DNA of 64,000 bases. It comes from Bradyrhizobium sp. WSM1417. GTDB taxonomy: Bacteria; Pseudomonadota; Alphaproteobacteria; Rhizobiales; Xanthobacteraceae. The notes below the pieces were generated by a model, which was not told where the DNA came from, ran no database searches, and was given only the letters and a program-made list of their open reading frames with translations. Positions 34,756 through 46,198 of this stretch are shown in pieces. Within the stretch, counting starts at the first letter, position 1. Every line of letters starts with the position of its first letter. The position numbers were made by a program, and so were the translations under genes. The DNA lies in the NCBI RefSeq assembly GCF_000515415.1, contig NZ_KI911783.1, forward strand, positions 4,268,392-4,332,391, in the 5' to 3' direction.

Positions 34756-36560
34756 TAGGCCTGTTCAATCTCTTCGCGCCGCACTTCGAGCTCCAGCCAT
34801 TTGTCTTCGGCCTCCGCCAGCTCCTTTTGCGCCTTCGTCAGAGCATCGGAGGCCTGATCGAAGCGTTTGCGATCCTTGCGGAAGAGATCCGGATCGTCAA
34901 GGAAGCGCTGCTGCTTGGCGATCTCGGCCTGCAGCTTGGCGATGGTCTTGGGCAGCGTCTCCAGCGCGTGTTGCTCGTTGAAGGTCAACCGTCGTCTCGC
35001 GACGCCGGAAGGCGCGACGGATCGCTGCTCTCTCGTCTCTTCGACGGCCTTCGCTGTCGCGCGCTTCACGTCGGCGCCGCGCTGGGCCAGCATGTCGGTA
35101 TAGCCGCCGGCATATTCGAGCCAGCGTCCGTTGCCCTCGGGCACGATCACGGACGTCACGACGCGGTCGAGAAAATCGCGATCGTGACTGATCAGAATCA
35201 CGGTGCCCTCGTAGTCGCTGAGCATTTCCTCGAGGACGTCGAGGGTCTCGAGGTCGAGGTCGTTGGTCGGCTCGTCCAGCACCAGGAGGTTGGAGGGCTT
35301 CGCCAGCGCGCGCGCCAGCATCAGCCGGCCGCGCTCACCGCCCGACAGCACCTCCAGCGGCGTGCGCATCTGTTCCTGGGCGAACAGGAAGTCTTTCATG
35401 TAGCTGACGACATGCTTCGGTTTGCCGCCGACCATGACGTGGTCGCCCCGGCCGCCGGTGAGCGCCTCGGCCAGCGTCGTCTTCGGATCGAGACTTTCAC
35501 GATGCTGGTCGAGCGTTGCCATCTCGATGTTGGCGCCGAGCCGTATGCTGCCGCTGTCCGGCGCGCTGCCGCCGGTCAGCATCTCGATCAGCGTGGTCTT
35601 GCCGGCGCCGTTCGGGCCGACGATGCCGATGCGATCACCGCGCTGGACGCGGATCGAGAATCCGTCGACGATCTTTCGCTCGCCATAGGACCGGCTGATA
35701 TTCTTGGCCTCGATGACGAGCTTGCCGGATTTGTCGGCTTCGGCAGCCGCGAGGTTGGCGTTTCCCGTCGCGCCGCGATGGGTGCGGCGCTGGTCGCGCA
35801 GCGCGTGGAGGTTCCCCAGCCGCTTGACGTTGCGTTTGCGGCGGCCCGAGACGCCGTAGCGCAACCAGTGCTCTTCGTTGACGATCTTGCGGTCGAGCTT
35901 GTGCTGGTCGCGCTCTTCCTCCGCGAGCACCTCGTCGCGCCAGGCCTCGAAGGCACTGAAGCCCCGGTCGATCTGCCGGATCTGGCCGCGGTCGAGCCAG
36001 GCGGTGCTGCGCGAGAGATTGCCGAGGAAGCGCCGATCGTGGCTGATGATCACCAGCGCGCAGCGGCGGCTCTCCAATTCGCTCTCCAGCCATTCGATGG
36101 TCGGAAGATCCAGATGGTTGGTCGGCTCGTCCAGCAGCAGGATATCGGGCGAGGGCGCCAGCACGCGCGCCAGCGCGGCGCGGCGCGCTTCGCCACCGGA
36201 GACGTGCGCCGGATCTTCTTCGCCGCTGAGACCGAGCTGCTCGACCAGATAGCGCGCCTGATAGTGGTCGTCGCCGGCATTGAGGCCGGCCTCGACATAG
36301 GCGAGCGTGGTGGAGAAACCGGAAAAGTCCGGCTCCTGCGGCAGGTAGCGGATGGTGGCGCCGGGCTGCACGAAACGGCTGCCGCCATCCGGTTCGACCA
36401 GGCCGGCGGCGATCTTGAGCAGCGTCGATTTACCGGAACCGTTGCGGCCGATCAGGCAGACGCGCTCGCCGGTTGAAACCGACAGTTCGACGCCCGCCAG
36501 CAGCGGTGTGCCGCCGAAGGTCAGCTTGATATCGCGCAGTTGAATCAGCGGTGGCGCCAT
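34755..36560 (-). CDS. ABC-F family ATPase (Uup-like)
   Basis: The protein has 601 residues and two ABC domains without membrane segments. Walker A motifs are GRNGSGKST (residues about 39-47) and GPNGAGKTT in the second domain; signatures are VSGGEARRAALARVLA and LSGGERGRLMLARALA; Walker B regions are DILLLDEPTNHLDLP and LLVLDEPTNDLDLE. A C-terminal coiled coil (TIAKLQAEIAKQQRFLDD onward) points to Uup rather than EttA. ABC-F proteins act at the ribosome; Uup also limits precise excision of transposons. It follows YaiI by 8 bases on the same strand. Confidence 0.93.
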   Translation of the reverse strand: MAPPLIQLRDIKLTFGGTPLLAGVELSVSTGERVCLIGRNGSGKSTLLKIAAGLVEPDGGSRFVQPGATIRYLPQEPDFSGFSTTLAYVEAGLNAGDDHYQARYLVEQLGLSGEEDPAHVSGGEARRAALARVLAPSPDILLLDEPTNHLDLPTIEWLESELESRRCALVIISHDRRFLGNLSRSTAWLDRGQIRQIDRGFSAFEAWRDEVLAEEERDQHKLDRKIVNEEHWLRYGVSGRRKRNVKRLGNLHALRDQRRTHRGATGNANLAAAEADKSGKLVIEAKNISRSYGERKIVDGFSIRVQRGDRIGIVGPNGAGKTTLIEMLTGGSAPDSGSIRLGANIEMATLDQHRESLDPKTTLAEALTGGRGDHVMVGGKPKHVVSYMKDFLFAQEQMRTPLEVLSGGERGRLMLARALAKPSNLLVLDEPTNDLDLETLDVLEEMLSDYEGTVILISHDRDFLDRVVTSVIVPEGNGRWLEYAGGYTDMLAQRGADVKRATAKAVEETREQRSVAPSGVARRRLTFNEQHALETLPKTIAKLQAEIAKQQRFLDDPDLFRKDRKRFDQASDALTKAQKELAEAEDKWLELEVRREEIEQA

Positions 36561-36568
36561 GCGGTGTC

Positions 36569-37066
36569 TCAGTCCTGTCTTGTTGCGGCCTGGTCGGCGC
36601 GGCGGCGCTGGATGCGGCGGATGGTCTGGTCGAGCGTCGACAGAAACGTCGAGCGGTCGCGCGGTGAATATGATTTCGGACCGCCGGTGACTTCGCCGGC
36701 CGAGCGCAAATCGGTCATCAGGTTTCGGACCGCCAGCGTCATCCCGATCGATTCCTCGCTGAACGCCTTGCCGTTGGACGCGATCACATCGGCGCCGGCC
36801 TTCACGCAGCGGCTCGCGAGCGGAATATCCGAGGTAATGACGATATCGCCGGGCCCGGCGCGTTCCGCGATCCAGTCATCGGCCGCGTCCATGCCCGCGC
36901 CGGCGGCGACCCGCTCGATCAGCGGATCCTGGGGCACGCGGATGAAATTGCCCGCGACCACGCTCACGGGCAGGCCGTGCCTGCCGGCGACGCGATAGAT
37001 CTCGTCCTTCACCGGACAGGCGTCGGCGTCGACATAGATGCGGGTGGTGTTTTGAGGGTTCGTCAT
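36569..37066 (-). CDS. YaiI/YqxD family (DUF188) protein
   Basis: The protein has 165 residues from ATG 37066 ([20 protein letters not shown]); a longer frame upstream is less likely. The motif [17 protein letters not shown], followed by [19 protein letters not shown] and [13 protein letters not shown], identifies the DUF188/YaiI family, which has a PIN-like acidic pocket. Its function is not established; a nuclease role has been proposed from the fold. It is the first gene of a leftward run with the ABC-F ATPase. Confidence 0.92.
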   Translation of the reverse strand: MTNPQNTTRIYVDADACPVKDEIYRVAGRHGLPVSVVAGNFIRVPQDPLIERVAAGAGMDAADDWIAERAGPGDIVITSDIPLASRCVKAGADVIASNGKAFSEESIGMTLAVRNLMTDLRSAGEVTGGPKSYSPRDRSTFLSTLDQTIRRIQRRRADQAATRQD

Positions 37067-37207
37067 TGTCCGTAGATGGGGCTTGCGAAGCGGTTCCGCA
37101 GCAGCCGCGTGGTACCCCATTCGGGCCGCAAAGGCGAGGGGATTGACCCCGGTTCCTCAGAGCCTACGATCGGCCCGAAACAACAAGAATTTGGGGAAAG
37201 CCAAGCC

Positions 37208-38008
37208 ATGCCGAACCGGCTCGAAACCTATCGCGTCGAGGCCTACAACACGGCCAAGCAATCCGAAAACAAGATGCATGACGACAATGTGGCGCGCCGC
37301 TTCGGCTTTTCCGGCGGGCTGGTCCCCGGCGTCGACGTCTTCGCCTACATGATGCATGTGCCGGTGGCGCGCTGGGGCCGCGATTTCCTGTCGCGCGGGC
37401 TGATCGAGGCGCGTTTCATCAAGCCGGTCTATGACGGCGAGACCGCCGACGTCGATGCGACCGAGCACAACGGCCTGCTCACCATCGAGGTGTTCAGCCG
37501 CACCGAGCTCTGCGCGACGGGGACGGCGTCGCTGCCGGCGACTGCGACTTTGGCGTCGTTGAGCGACTATGTCGAGGTCCCCGCGGTTGCCGAGCGCAAA
37601 CCGGTCAACCCGGCAACCTTCGAGACCGGCAAATGGCTCGGCACGACGCCGCGCCGCTGGGCCGGGCAGGATGCCGCCGACTATCTCGCCGACATCCGCG
37701 AGACCGATCCGATCTTCGCGCGCGAGGGGCTCGGCCATCCCGGCCTGATCCAGCGCGTTATGAACCGCGTGCTGGTGGACAACACGATCCTCGGCCCCTG
37801 GATCCATGTCGGCAGCCGCATGCAATTGTTGTCAGCCGCACGCGTCGGTGACGAGATCACCGCGCGGGCCAAAGTCACCGCGAACTACGAGAAGAAGGGC
37901 CACCGCTTCGTCGAGCTCGACGCGCTGGTGGTCGCCAACGGCACGACGCCGCTTGCGCGTTGCCAGCACACCGCGATCTACCAGCCGCGCGAGCAGGCGG
38001 CGGCGTAG
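37208..38008 (+). CDS. Hypothetical protein, probable double-hotdog fold
   Basis: The protein has 266 residues from ATG 37208 (MPNRLETYRVEAYN), preceded by GGGGAAAGCCAAGCC. The pattern NKMHDDNVARRFGFSGGLVPG followed by VFAYMMHVPVARWG resembles a MaoC-type entry helix, and RMQLLSAARVGDEITARAKV with GHRFVELDALVVANGTTPLA resembles a second hotdog half. It may bind or hydrate a CoA or ACP thioester. The usual catalytic Asp-His pair is not clearly visible, so activity is uncertain. It stands alone between divergent YaiI and a repeat. Confidence 0.7.
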   Translation: MPNRLETYRVEAYNTAKQSENKMHDDNVARRFGFSGGLVPGVDVFAYMMHVPVARWGRDFLSRGLIEARFIKPVYDGETADVDATEHNGLLTIEVFSRTELCATGTASLPATATLASLSDYVEVPAVAERKPVNPATFETGKWLGTTPRRWAGQDAADYLADIRETDPIFAREGLGHPGLIQRVMNRVLVDNTILGPWIHVGSRMQLLSAARVGDEITARAKVTANYEKKGHRFVELDALVVANGTTPLARCQHTAIYQPREQAAA

Positions 38009-38045
38009 GGGTTGGCTGAGCTGTAGCTCTCTCGCCAAATTCGGA

Positions 38046-38146
38046 GTCATGCCCCGCGAAGGCGGGGCATCCAGTACGCCGCGGCTCATCTGTGAATCAC
38101 GACTGCCTCGGAGTACTGGATCGCCCGGTCAAGCCGGGCGATGACA
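38046..38146. repeat. Palindromic repeat, family A (intact copy)
   Basis: The element begins GTCATGCCCCGCGAAGGCGG, has a middle CCAGTACGCCGCGGC matched by GGAGTACTGG, and ends with CGCCCGGTCAAGCCGGGCGA then TGAC. Two hairpins flank a central arm. A second copy lies at 46077-46152 and 47574-47603, where it is split by an IS30 element. It separates the hotdog gene from the convergent CoxL-like gene and could act as a terminator for both. Confidence 0.8.
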
Positions 38147-38191
38147 GTTGTGCGTGTGGAGGCGCCGAGTGACCACCTCCGAAAACGTCCC

Positions 38192-40564
38192 CTACGCCGC
38201 TTTCTCCTTCGCATCCTGAATCGCGCGCCACACGCGCTCCGGGGTCAGCGGCATGTCGATGTGCTTGATGCCGTAGTCGGAGAGCGCGTCGATGACCGCG
38301 TTCACGACTGTTGACAGGCTGCCGGCGCAGCCGGCTTCGCCGCAGCCTTTGCTGCCGAGCGGATTGGTCGTGGCCGGCACCGGGTGGTCGCCGACTGTCA
38401 TGTTCGGAACGTCCTCGGCGCGCGGCAGTGCGTAGTCCATCAGCGAGCCCGTGATCGGCTGGCCGCTCTCGTCGTAACGGACGTGCTCCATGAGAGCCTG
38501 GCCGATGCCCTGGACGACGCCGCCATGGAGCTGGCCCGCGACCAGCAGCGGGTTGATCACCGTGCCGAAATCATTGACCGCGCTGTAGCGCACGATCTGC
38601 ACGACGCCGGTCTCAGGGTCGATCTCGACCTCGGCGACATGGCAGCCGTTCGGGAAGGCCGACGGCACCGGTTCGCTGGTGTGATCGACGTCGAGGCTGT
38701 CGGGCACGCCCTCAGGCATCTTGCTGTCGTGCAGGCGCTTGGCGAGCTCCATGATGTCGATGCTGCGGTCGGTGCCGGCGATCGTAAAGCTGCCGCCTTC
38801 GAATTCGATGTCGGCTTCGGATGCCTCCAGCATATGCGCGGCGGCGCGCTTGCCCTTTTCGATCACGAGCTTGGCGGCACCCACGATCGCCATTCCGGTC
38901 GCGGTGATCGAGCGCGAGCCGCCGGTGCCATTGCCGGTGTGGACGATATCGCTGTCGCCCTGCACCAGCTTGACGCTGTCGAAGGGGACGCCGAGCTGCT
39001 GGCAGAGCACTTGCGCGAATGCGGATGCGTGGCCCTGACCGTAATCGAGCGTGCCGGTGATGAGCTGCACCGAGCCGTCGGGATCGAACACGATCTTGCC
39101 GAGCTCGACGCCGGGAGGTGCGGTCACCTCCAGATAGGAGCCGACGGCGATACCACGCAGCTTGCCGGACTTCTTGCTCTCCTTCTTGCGCTTGGCAAAA
39201 TTCTCGTGGTCGGAGATTTCGAGCGCCTTGTTGAAGACTGCCTGGAAGTCGCCGCTGTCATAGGTGACGCCGGAGGACGCGGCGAATGGCATCTGGTTCT
39301 GCTTGATGAAGTTGCGCTTGCGCAAGGTCAGCCGGTTGATGCCCATCTCGTCGGCGGCGCGGTCGATCAGCCGCTCCATGTAGTAGTTCGCCTCGGGCCG
39401 GCCGGCGCCGCGATAGGCGCCCATCAGCGTGGTGTTGGTCAGCACCGTCTTGATGTCGACGGCCATCAGCGGCGTGCGATAGACGCTGGAAAAGTTCTTG
39501 CTGGTGTTGAGCGAGAGCGGACTGGGCGCGACGCCGGTGATGTAGGCACCGAGATTGCCGTAGCCCGAGAGTTTTGCGGCGAGGAAATGCCCCTCGGCGT
39601 CCAGCGCGAGTTCGGCGTGAATTTTCTGCGCGCGGCCGTGGCTGTCGGACAAGAAGCTGGTCGAGCGTTCGTCCAGCCATTTCACCGGCCGTCCCAATTC
39701 CTTGGCCGCGTACAGGATGCACATGTACTCGGGATAGTTGACGTTCTTCATGCCGAAGGAGCCGCCGACATTGGCGGTGAGGATGCGCACCTTCTCGTTC
39801 GGCACCTTCAGGTTCTTGGCGAGATTGGCGCGGTTGCCGGCGACGCCCTGGGTCGGCATCTGGATGGTGTAGCGCTCGGTCTTCTTGTCGTAGGAGGCAA
39901 GGCCGACGCGCGGCTCCATCGAGACCACGGCGACGCGGGTGTTCTCGATGTCGACCTTGGTCACGTGAGCGGCGCTGGCGAAGGCGGCGTTGACCTTCTC
40001 GATGTCGCCATAGTGGTAGTCGAGCGCGACATTGTTCGGGATGTGGTCGTAGAGCTGCGGCGCGCCGGGTTTTGCGGCTTGCTCGGGATCGGTCACCGCC
40101 GGCAGCGGCTCGATATCGAGCTCGACCGCCTCGGCCGCGTCGCGCGCCTGGGCCAGCGTCTCCGCCACCACGAAGGCGACGGGATCGCCGACGAAGCGGA
40201 CCTTGTCGGTTGCGAGCGGCTGACGGTTGGTCTGCAGCAGGGGCGAGCCGTCGCGGCTTTTCAGCGGCAGGCCGCAGGTGAAGGGGCCGTAGCCGGCCGC
40301 ATCGAGGTCTTTGCCGGTCCACACCCCGAGCACGCCCGGCATCGCCCTGGCGGCATCGATGTTGATGCCGCGAATGACGCCGTGGGCATGGGTCGAGCGG
40401 ACGATCGCGGCATGGGCCTGGCCCGGCAGGTTGAAATCGTCGGTGTAGCGGCCCTTGCCGCGCACCAGCGTGTCGTCCTCCTTGCGGCGGACCGGCTGGC
40501 CGACGCCATATTTTTGCAGTGCAATAGCGTTTTCGAGCGTGGAGGATTTGGTGTGTTCTTGCAT
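38192..40564 (-). CDS. Xanthine dehydrogenase-family molybdopterin-binding subunit (CoxL-like, form II)
   Basis: The protein has 790 residues from ATG 40564. It is the large molybdenum subunit: N-terminal GKGRYTDDFNLPGQAHAAIV, Moco-binding GGSFGMKNVNYPEYM, AYRGAGRPEANYYMERL, and near the C-terminus KGCGEAGCAGSLSTVV with the catalytic Glu. True aerobic CO dehydrogenase (form I) has AYRCSFR; here the AYRGAGR version marks form II, whose substrate is generally unknown. The FAD (CoxM) and iron-sulfur (CoxS) partners are not next to it. The divergent gap to ppx is 211 bases. Confidence 0.9.
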   Translation of the reverse strand: MQEHTKSSTLENAIALQKYGVGQPVRRKEDDTLVRGKGRYTDDFNLPGQAHAAIVRSTHAHGVIRGINIDAARAMPGVLGVWTGKDLDAAGYGPFTCGLPLKSRDGSPLLQTNRQPLATDKVRFVGDPVAFVVAETLAQARDAAEAVELDIEPLPAVTDPEQAAKPGAPQLYDHIPNNVALDYHYGDIEKVNAAFASAAHVTKVDIENTRVAVVSMEPRVGLASYDKKTERYTIQMPTQGVAGNRANLAKNLKVPNEKVRILTANVGGSFGMKNVNYPEYMCILYAAKELGRPVKWLDERSTSFLSDSHGRAQKIHAELALDAEGHFLAAKLSGYGNLGAYITGVAPSPLSLNTSKNFSSVYRTPLMAVDIKTVLTNTTLMGAYRGAGRPEANYYMERLIDRAADEMGINRLTLRKRNFIKQNQMPFAASSGVTYDSGDFQAVFNKALEISDHENFAKRKKESKKSGKLRGIAVGSYLEVTAPPGVELGKIVFDPDGSVQLITGTLDYGQGHASAFAQVLCQQLGVPFDSVKLVQGDSDIVHTGNGTGGSRSITATGMAIVGAAKLVIEKGKRAAAHMLEASEADIEFEGGSFTIAGTDRSIDIMELAKRLHDSKMPEGVPDSLDVDHTSEPVPSAFPNGCHVAEVEIDPETGVVQIVRYSAVNDFGTVINPLLVAGQLHGGVVQGIGQALMEHVRYDESGQPITGSLMDYALPRAEDVPNMTVGDHPVPATTNPLGSKGCGEAGCAGSLSTVVNAVIDALSDYGIKHIDMPLTPERVWRAIQDAKEKAA

Positions 40565-40775
40565 GGAATTGACCTGAAAAGCCGGCAAATGCGCGGTTTG
40601 GGGGGCGCCTGGGAGACCGGACCCCTCAAAAATAACCCACCGGCCCGTTCACGACAACGCACGAATGGGCATGGTCCCATGTGATGCGTTGTTGCGCAGG
40701 ATTGGCGCGCTGCTAAGGTTTCAGGCGAAAAAGCAATTCCAGATCGGCCCAACCGGCCGCGGAAAGACAGTTTGT

Positions 40776-41843
40776 ATGAATGACCACACGCGGCTCCGCG
40801 ACGGCCTTGCGCCGCACGGTGAGCTGGGGTCGATGGCGGCGGCGTTCGCCACTGAACCGGCCGTCGGCGCGCAAGCGCCGGGAACCGGCGTCTACGCGGC
40901 GCTCGACCTCGGCACCAACAATTGCAGGCTCCTGATCGCCTGTCCGACCCACGACGGCTTTCGGGTGGTCGATTCCTTCTCGCGCATCATCCGGCTCGGC
41001 GAGGGCGTCTCGGCAACCGGGTGCATCAGCGAGGCCGCGATCGAGCGCGCCATCGTGGCGCTCGGCATCTGCCGCGACAAGATCAACCTGCGCAAGGCGC
41101 GGCGGCTGCGGCTGATCGCCACCGAAGCCTGCCGCGCCGCCTCGAATGCCGAAGGCTTTCGCAGCCGCGTCGCTGCCGAGACCGGGATCGAGCTCGAGGT
41201 GATCGACCGCGAGACCGAGGCGGCGCTTGCCGTGCTCGGCTGCTCGCCGCTGGTCGATCCCAGGGGGCGCGGCGCAATCCTGTTCGACATCGGCGGCGGC
41301 TCGACCGAACTGGTACGGATCGAGCGCGACGCCGCAAATCCGGAGCCGCGCATCAAAGCCTGGATGTCGATCCCGTTCGGTGTGGTCACCCTTGCCGAGC
41401 AGTTCGGGGGCCGCGACGTCACGCCAGAGATCTACGCCGCGATGGAGCGCGAGGTCGCCCATCACATCGCGCCGTTCGCCGAACAGCATGGCGGCGATCT
41501 CGCCGACATGCATCTGCTCGGCACCTCAGGCACTGTGACGACGCTCGCCGGCATCCATCTCAATCTCGCGCGCTACGACCGCCGCCGCATTGACAGCGTC
41601 TGGATGAACGATACCGATGTGACCGCGACCATCACCAAGCTGCTCGGCATGAGCTACGAGGAGCGCGCCGCGAACAGCTGCATCAGCGTCGAGCGCGCCG
41701 ATCTCGTGCTGGCCGGCTGCGCCATCCTCGACGCGATCCGCCGCGCCTTTCCGCTGCCACGCCTGCGCGTCGCCGACCGGGGCCTACGCGAAGGCATGCT
41801 GGTCGAGATGATGCGCGAAGACGGCGCGCTCAGGAGCTGGTGA
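40776..41843 (+). CDS. Ppx/GppA phosphatase family protein
   Basis: The protein has 355 residues from ATG 40776 (MNDHTRLRDG), with GGAAAGACAG upstream. The actin-like ATPase fold is shown by ALDLGTNNCRLLIA (phosphate 1), ATEACRAASNAEGF, and AILFDIGGGSTELVRIE (phosphate 2). Such enzymes remove terminal phosphate from polyphosphate or pppGpp. The short length, without the C-terminal HD domain, is usual in alphaproteobacteria. The next gene, rlmE, follows with 1 base between, so the two are cotranscribed. Confidence 0.92.
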   Translation: MNDHTRLRDGLAPHGELGSMAAAFATEPAVGAQAPGTGVYAALDLGTNNCRLLIACPTHDGFRVVDSFSRIIRLGEGVSATGCISEAAIERAIVALGICRDKINLRKARRLRLIATEACRAASNAEGFRSRVAAETGIELEVIDRETEAALAVLGCSPLVDPRGRGAILFDIGGGSTELVRIERDAANPEPRIKAWMSIPFGVVTLAEQFGGRDVTPEIYAAMEREVAHHIAPFAEQHGGDLADMHLLGTSGTVTTLAGIHLNLARYDRRRIDSVWMNDTDVTATITKLLGMSYEERAANSCISVERADLVLAGCAILDAIRRAFPLPRLRVADRGLREGMLVEMMREDGALRSW

Positions 41844-41844
41844 G

Positions 41845-42531
41845 ATGGCCAAGGACACCACCGGCCGCTTGCACGTCCAGGTCAAGACCCACGGCAAGCG
41901 CAAATTGTCGTCGAAGCTCTGGCTCGAGCGGCAGCTCAACGACCCCTATGTGGTGAAGGCGAAGGCGCTGGGCTATCGCTCGCGCGCCGCGTTCAAGCTG
42001 CTCGAGATCGACGACAAATACCGGCTGCTCAAGCACGGCATGGCAGTGGTCGATCTCGGTGCCGCCCCGGGGGGCTGGAGCCAGATCGCCGCCAAGCGTG
42101 TCGGCTCGGTCGACGGCAAGGGTAAGGTCATCGCGATCGACCTGCTGGAAATCCCCGAGATTGCCGGGGTCGAGTTCGCGCAGCTCGACTTCATGGACAA
42201 TGACGCGCCGGACAAGCTCAAGGCGATGCTCGATGGCGGCGCCGACATCGTGATGTCCGACATGGCTGCCAACACCACCGGTCACCGCAAGACCGACCAA
42301 CTTCGCATCGTCGGCCTGATCGAGACCGCCGCCGCGTTCGCCTGCGATGTGCTGAAGCCGGGCGGGACCTTCCTGGCAAAGGCGTTCCAGAGCGGCGCCG
42401 ACGCCGAGCTGCTCGCCCAGCTCAAGCGCGATTTCGCCACGGTGCGTCACGTCAAGCCGGCCGCGAGCCGTGCGGATTCCTCGGAGCGCTATGTGCTGGC
42501 GACGGGATTTCGAGGCGGGGCGACGCAGTAG
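41845..42531 (+). CDS. rlmE: 23S rRNA (uridine-2'-O)-methyltransferase
   Basis: The 228-residue protein matches RrmJ/FtsJ: basic N-terminus, then GYRSRAAFKLLEIDDKYRL (catalytic Lys), SAM-binding VVDLGAAPGGWSQIA, MSDMAANTTGH (catalytic Asp) and GGTFLAKAFQ (catalytic Lys). It methylates the 2'-OH of U2552 in the A loop of 23S rRNA, aiding late 50S assembly. Its ribosome-binding site GGAGCTGGTGAG overlaps the end of the ppx gene. Confidence 0.95.
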   Translation: MAKDTTGRLHVQVKTHGKRKLSSKLWLERQLNDPYVVKAKALGYRSRAAFKLLEIDDKYRLLKHGMAVVDLGAAPGGWSQIAAKRVGSVDGKGKVIAIDLLEIPEIAGVEFAQLDFMDNDAPDKLKAMLDGGADIVMSDMAANTTGHRKTDQLRIVGLIETAAAFACDVLKPGGTFLAKAFQSGADAELLAQLKRDFATVRHVKPAASRADSSERYVLATGFRGGATQ

Positions 42532-42542
42532 CCGCGAATTCC

Positions 42543-42627
42543 GTCATTGCGAGGAGCCCTTGCGACGAAGCAATCCAGACTGTCTCCGCGGAGGGATTCT
42601 GGATTGCTTCGCTCCGCTCGCAATGAC
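42543..42627. repeat. Palindromic repeat, family B (copy 1)
   Basis: GTCATTGCGAGGAGC at the left is the inverted image of GCTCGCAATGAC at the right, and GCGACGAAGCAATCCAGA is mirrored by TCTGGATTGCTTCGC, making a nearly continuous hairpin. Two more copies occur at 47637-47720 and 52805-52890. Here it lies between the stops of rlmE and the convergent DHA2 transporter gene, where it can act as a bidirectional terminator. Confidence 0.85.
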
Positions 42628-42631
42628 GTGA

Positions 42632-44122
42632 CTACCCCAGCCGCTGATCCCGCACGTCCTGCGTATCCTCGGTTGCGGCCTTGACGGCCGCCTTGGCCGC
42701 GCCCTTGCCGGCACCCTTGCGGCTTGCGATCTCCACGGCCTTGCGGCCGGAGACTTCGTGGCCGGCATCGGCGGGCATCTGCCAGAAGAACCAGCTCGAC
42801 GCCGCCGAGGTCAGGGCGACCACGATGAAGGCCGGCGCAAACACACTGGCGTTGAGCTCGCTGACGTGGCTGAGCCACATCGTCGTCTCCACGGACGCAG
42901 CGCCGACGGCAACGCCGGCCGAGACCGCGAGCTGCTGGTTGACGCTGACGAGCGTGGTGGCGCGGCTCATCTGCGCGTGCTCGACCTCGGCATAGGCAAC
43001 CGTGTTGATCGCGGTGAACTCGAGCGAACGGAAGAAGCCGCCAACCACCAGGATGATCATGATGATCAGCAGCGGCGTCGTCACGGTGAAGAGGGCACAG
43101 GCGGCCAGGAAAACTGCACTGATGATCGCGTTCGCCGTCATCAGGTTGCGAAAGCCGAAGGCGCGGATGATGCGTGCGGCCAGCGCCTTCATGCCCATGG
43201 CGCCGAGCGAGGAGCCAAACGTGACGAGGCCGGACTTGAACGGCGAGAGGCCGAAGCCGATCTGCATCAGCAATGGCAACAGGAATGGCAGCGCGCCGAT
43301 GCCGAGCCGAAACATGAAGCCGCCGAGAACGGCCGCGCGCAGTGTCGGCAGCCTCAGCAGCGTGAAGTCCAGCACTGGCGACCCCGTTCGCCGCGCGTGA
43401 AGGACATACAGTGTCATCGAGATCGATCCGCCGACGACCAGGGCGGCGACCGTGCTCCATGGCAGCAGATTGAGTCCGGCGACCGACAGCCCGAAGGCGA
43501 TGCCGGCGAGCCCGAGGCCCGCGAGCACCATGCCGTAGAGGTCGAACGGCTCTCGTTCCTCGCTCTTGATAGGATCGATGAAGCGCAAGGCCATGAAGAT
43601 GCCGAGCAGCCCGATCGGGATGTTGATCAGGAAGATCCAGTGCCACGACGCATAGGTGGTGATGAAGCCGCCGAGCGGCGGCCCGATCACGGGTCCGATC
43701 AGGGCAGGAACCGTCACCCACGCCATGGCATTGACCAGCGCGCTCTTGTCGACCGATCGCAACAGCACGAGGCGCCCGACCGGCGTCATCATCGCCCCGC
43801 CCATGCCTTGCAGGATGCGCGCGAATACGAAATCGGTGACCGATGTCGAGAGCGCGCAGCCGACCGAGCCGACCATGAACACGCCGACGGCAATCGCAAA
43901 CACCATGCGCGCGCCGAAACGGTCGGCGGTCCAGCCGCTCGCCGGAATGAACACGGCAAGCGACAGCAGATACGAGGTGATCGCGAGCTTGAGCGTCAGT
44001 GGGCTGGTGCCGATGTCGGCCGCGATCGCGGGCAGCGACGTGGCGATCACCGTCGAATCCATGTTCTCCATGAAGAGAGCAGTGGCCACGATCAGCGGAA
44101 TGATGCGTTGCTTGTCGACCAT
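42632..44122 (-). CDS. DHA2-family MFS efflux transporter (EmrB/QacA-like)
   Basis: The 496-residue protein has about 14 membrane segments. The first helix reads ATALFMENMDSTVIATSLPA, the DHA2 motif D1 (MxxLDxTIVNxALP) with Asp and Thr. The loop GWTADRFGARMVFAIAVGVF is motif A. These proton antiporters export drugs or metabolites. The C-terminal tail (SRKGAGKGAAKAAVKAATE) is Ala/Lys-rich low complexity and probably disordered. The gene is divergent from guaB with a 400-base gap. Substrate unknown. Confidence 0.92.
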   Translation of the reverse strand: MVDKQRIIPLIVATALFMENMDSTVIATSLPAIAADIGTSPLTLKLAITSYLLSLAVFIPASGWTADRFGARMVFAIAVGVFMVGSVGCALSTSVTDFVFARILQGMGGAMMTPVGRLVLLRSVDKSALVNAMAWVTVPALIGPVIGPPLGGFITTYASWHWIFLINIPIGLLGIFMALRFIDPIKSEEREPFDLYGMVLAGLGLAGIAFGLSVAGLNLLPWSTVAALVVGGSISMTLYVLHARRTGSPVLDFTLLRLPTLRAAVLGGFMFRLGIGALPFLLPLLMQIGFGLSPFKSGLVTFGSSLGAMGMKALAARIIRAFGFRNLMTANAIISAVFLAACALFTVTTPLLIIMIILVVGGFFRSLEFTAINTVAYAEVEHAQMSRATTLVSVNQQLAVSAGVAVGAASVETTMWLSHVSELNASVFAPAFIVVALTSAASSWFFWQMPADAGHEVSGRKAVEIASRKGAGKGAAKAAVKAATEDTQDVRDQRLG

Positions 44123-46013
<1,891 letters not shown>

Positions 46014-46076
46014 TTTCCGCTCTCGCCGCTCGGCTGCGCGTTGTTTTTCGCGCGCTAGACTAGCCTCGCATCCGCT

Positions 46077-46152
46077 GTCATGCCCCGGCTTGACCGGGGC
46101 ATCCAGCACGCCGCGGCCTCTCGGCTCAATCACGACCGCCTCTGGAATACTG
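46077..46152. repeat. Palindromic repeat, family A, left half (split by IS30)
   Basis: The sequence from GTCATGCCCCGGCTTGACCG to GGAATACTG matches the first three quarters of the intact copy at 38046-38146. It stops at the IS30 left end, and the rest resumes after the element at 47574. The last three bases CTG are repeated there as the target-site duplication. Confidence 0.85.
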
Positions 46153-46179
46153 GGCGGATTCAATGGGTCGTCGCAACAC
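46153..46179 (+). repeat. IS30 left terminal inverted repeat
   Basis: Left end of the insertion sequence. It matches the right end (47547-47573, complement) at 23 of 27 bases, with the inner 12 bases TCGTCGCAACAC identical. The exact outer edge could move by one base because both flank and end are G/C-rich. Confidence 0.8.
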
Positions 46180-46198
46180 TTCAGCAAGGGAGGTTGCG

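Noticed and set aside
38384..40684. A 766-codon open frame opposite the CoxL-like gene
   Set aside because: It is the complementary-strand shadow of a clear molybdopterin subunit; composition rich in Asp, His and Arg without motifs.
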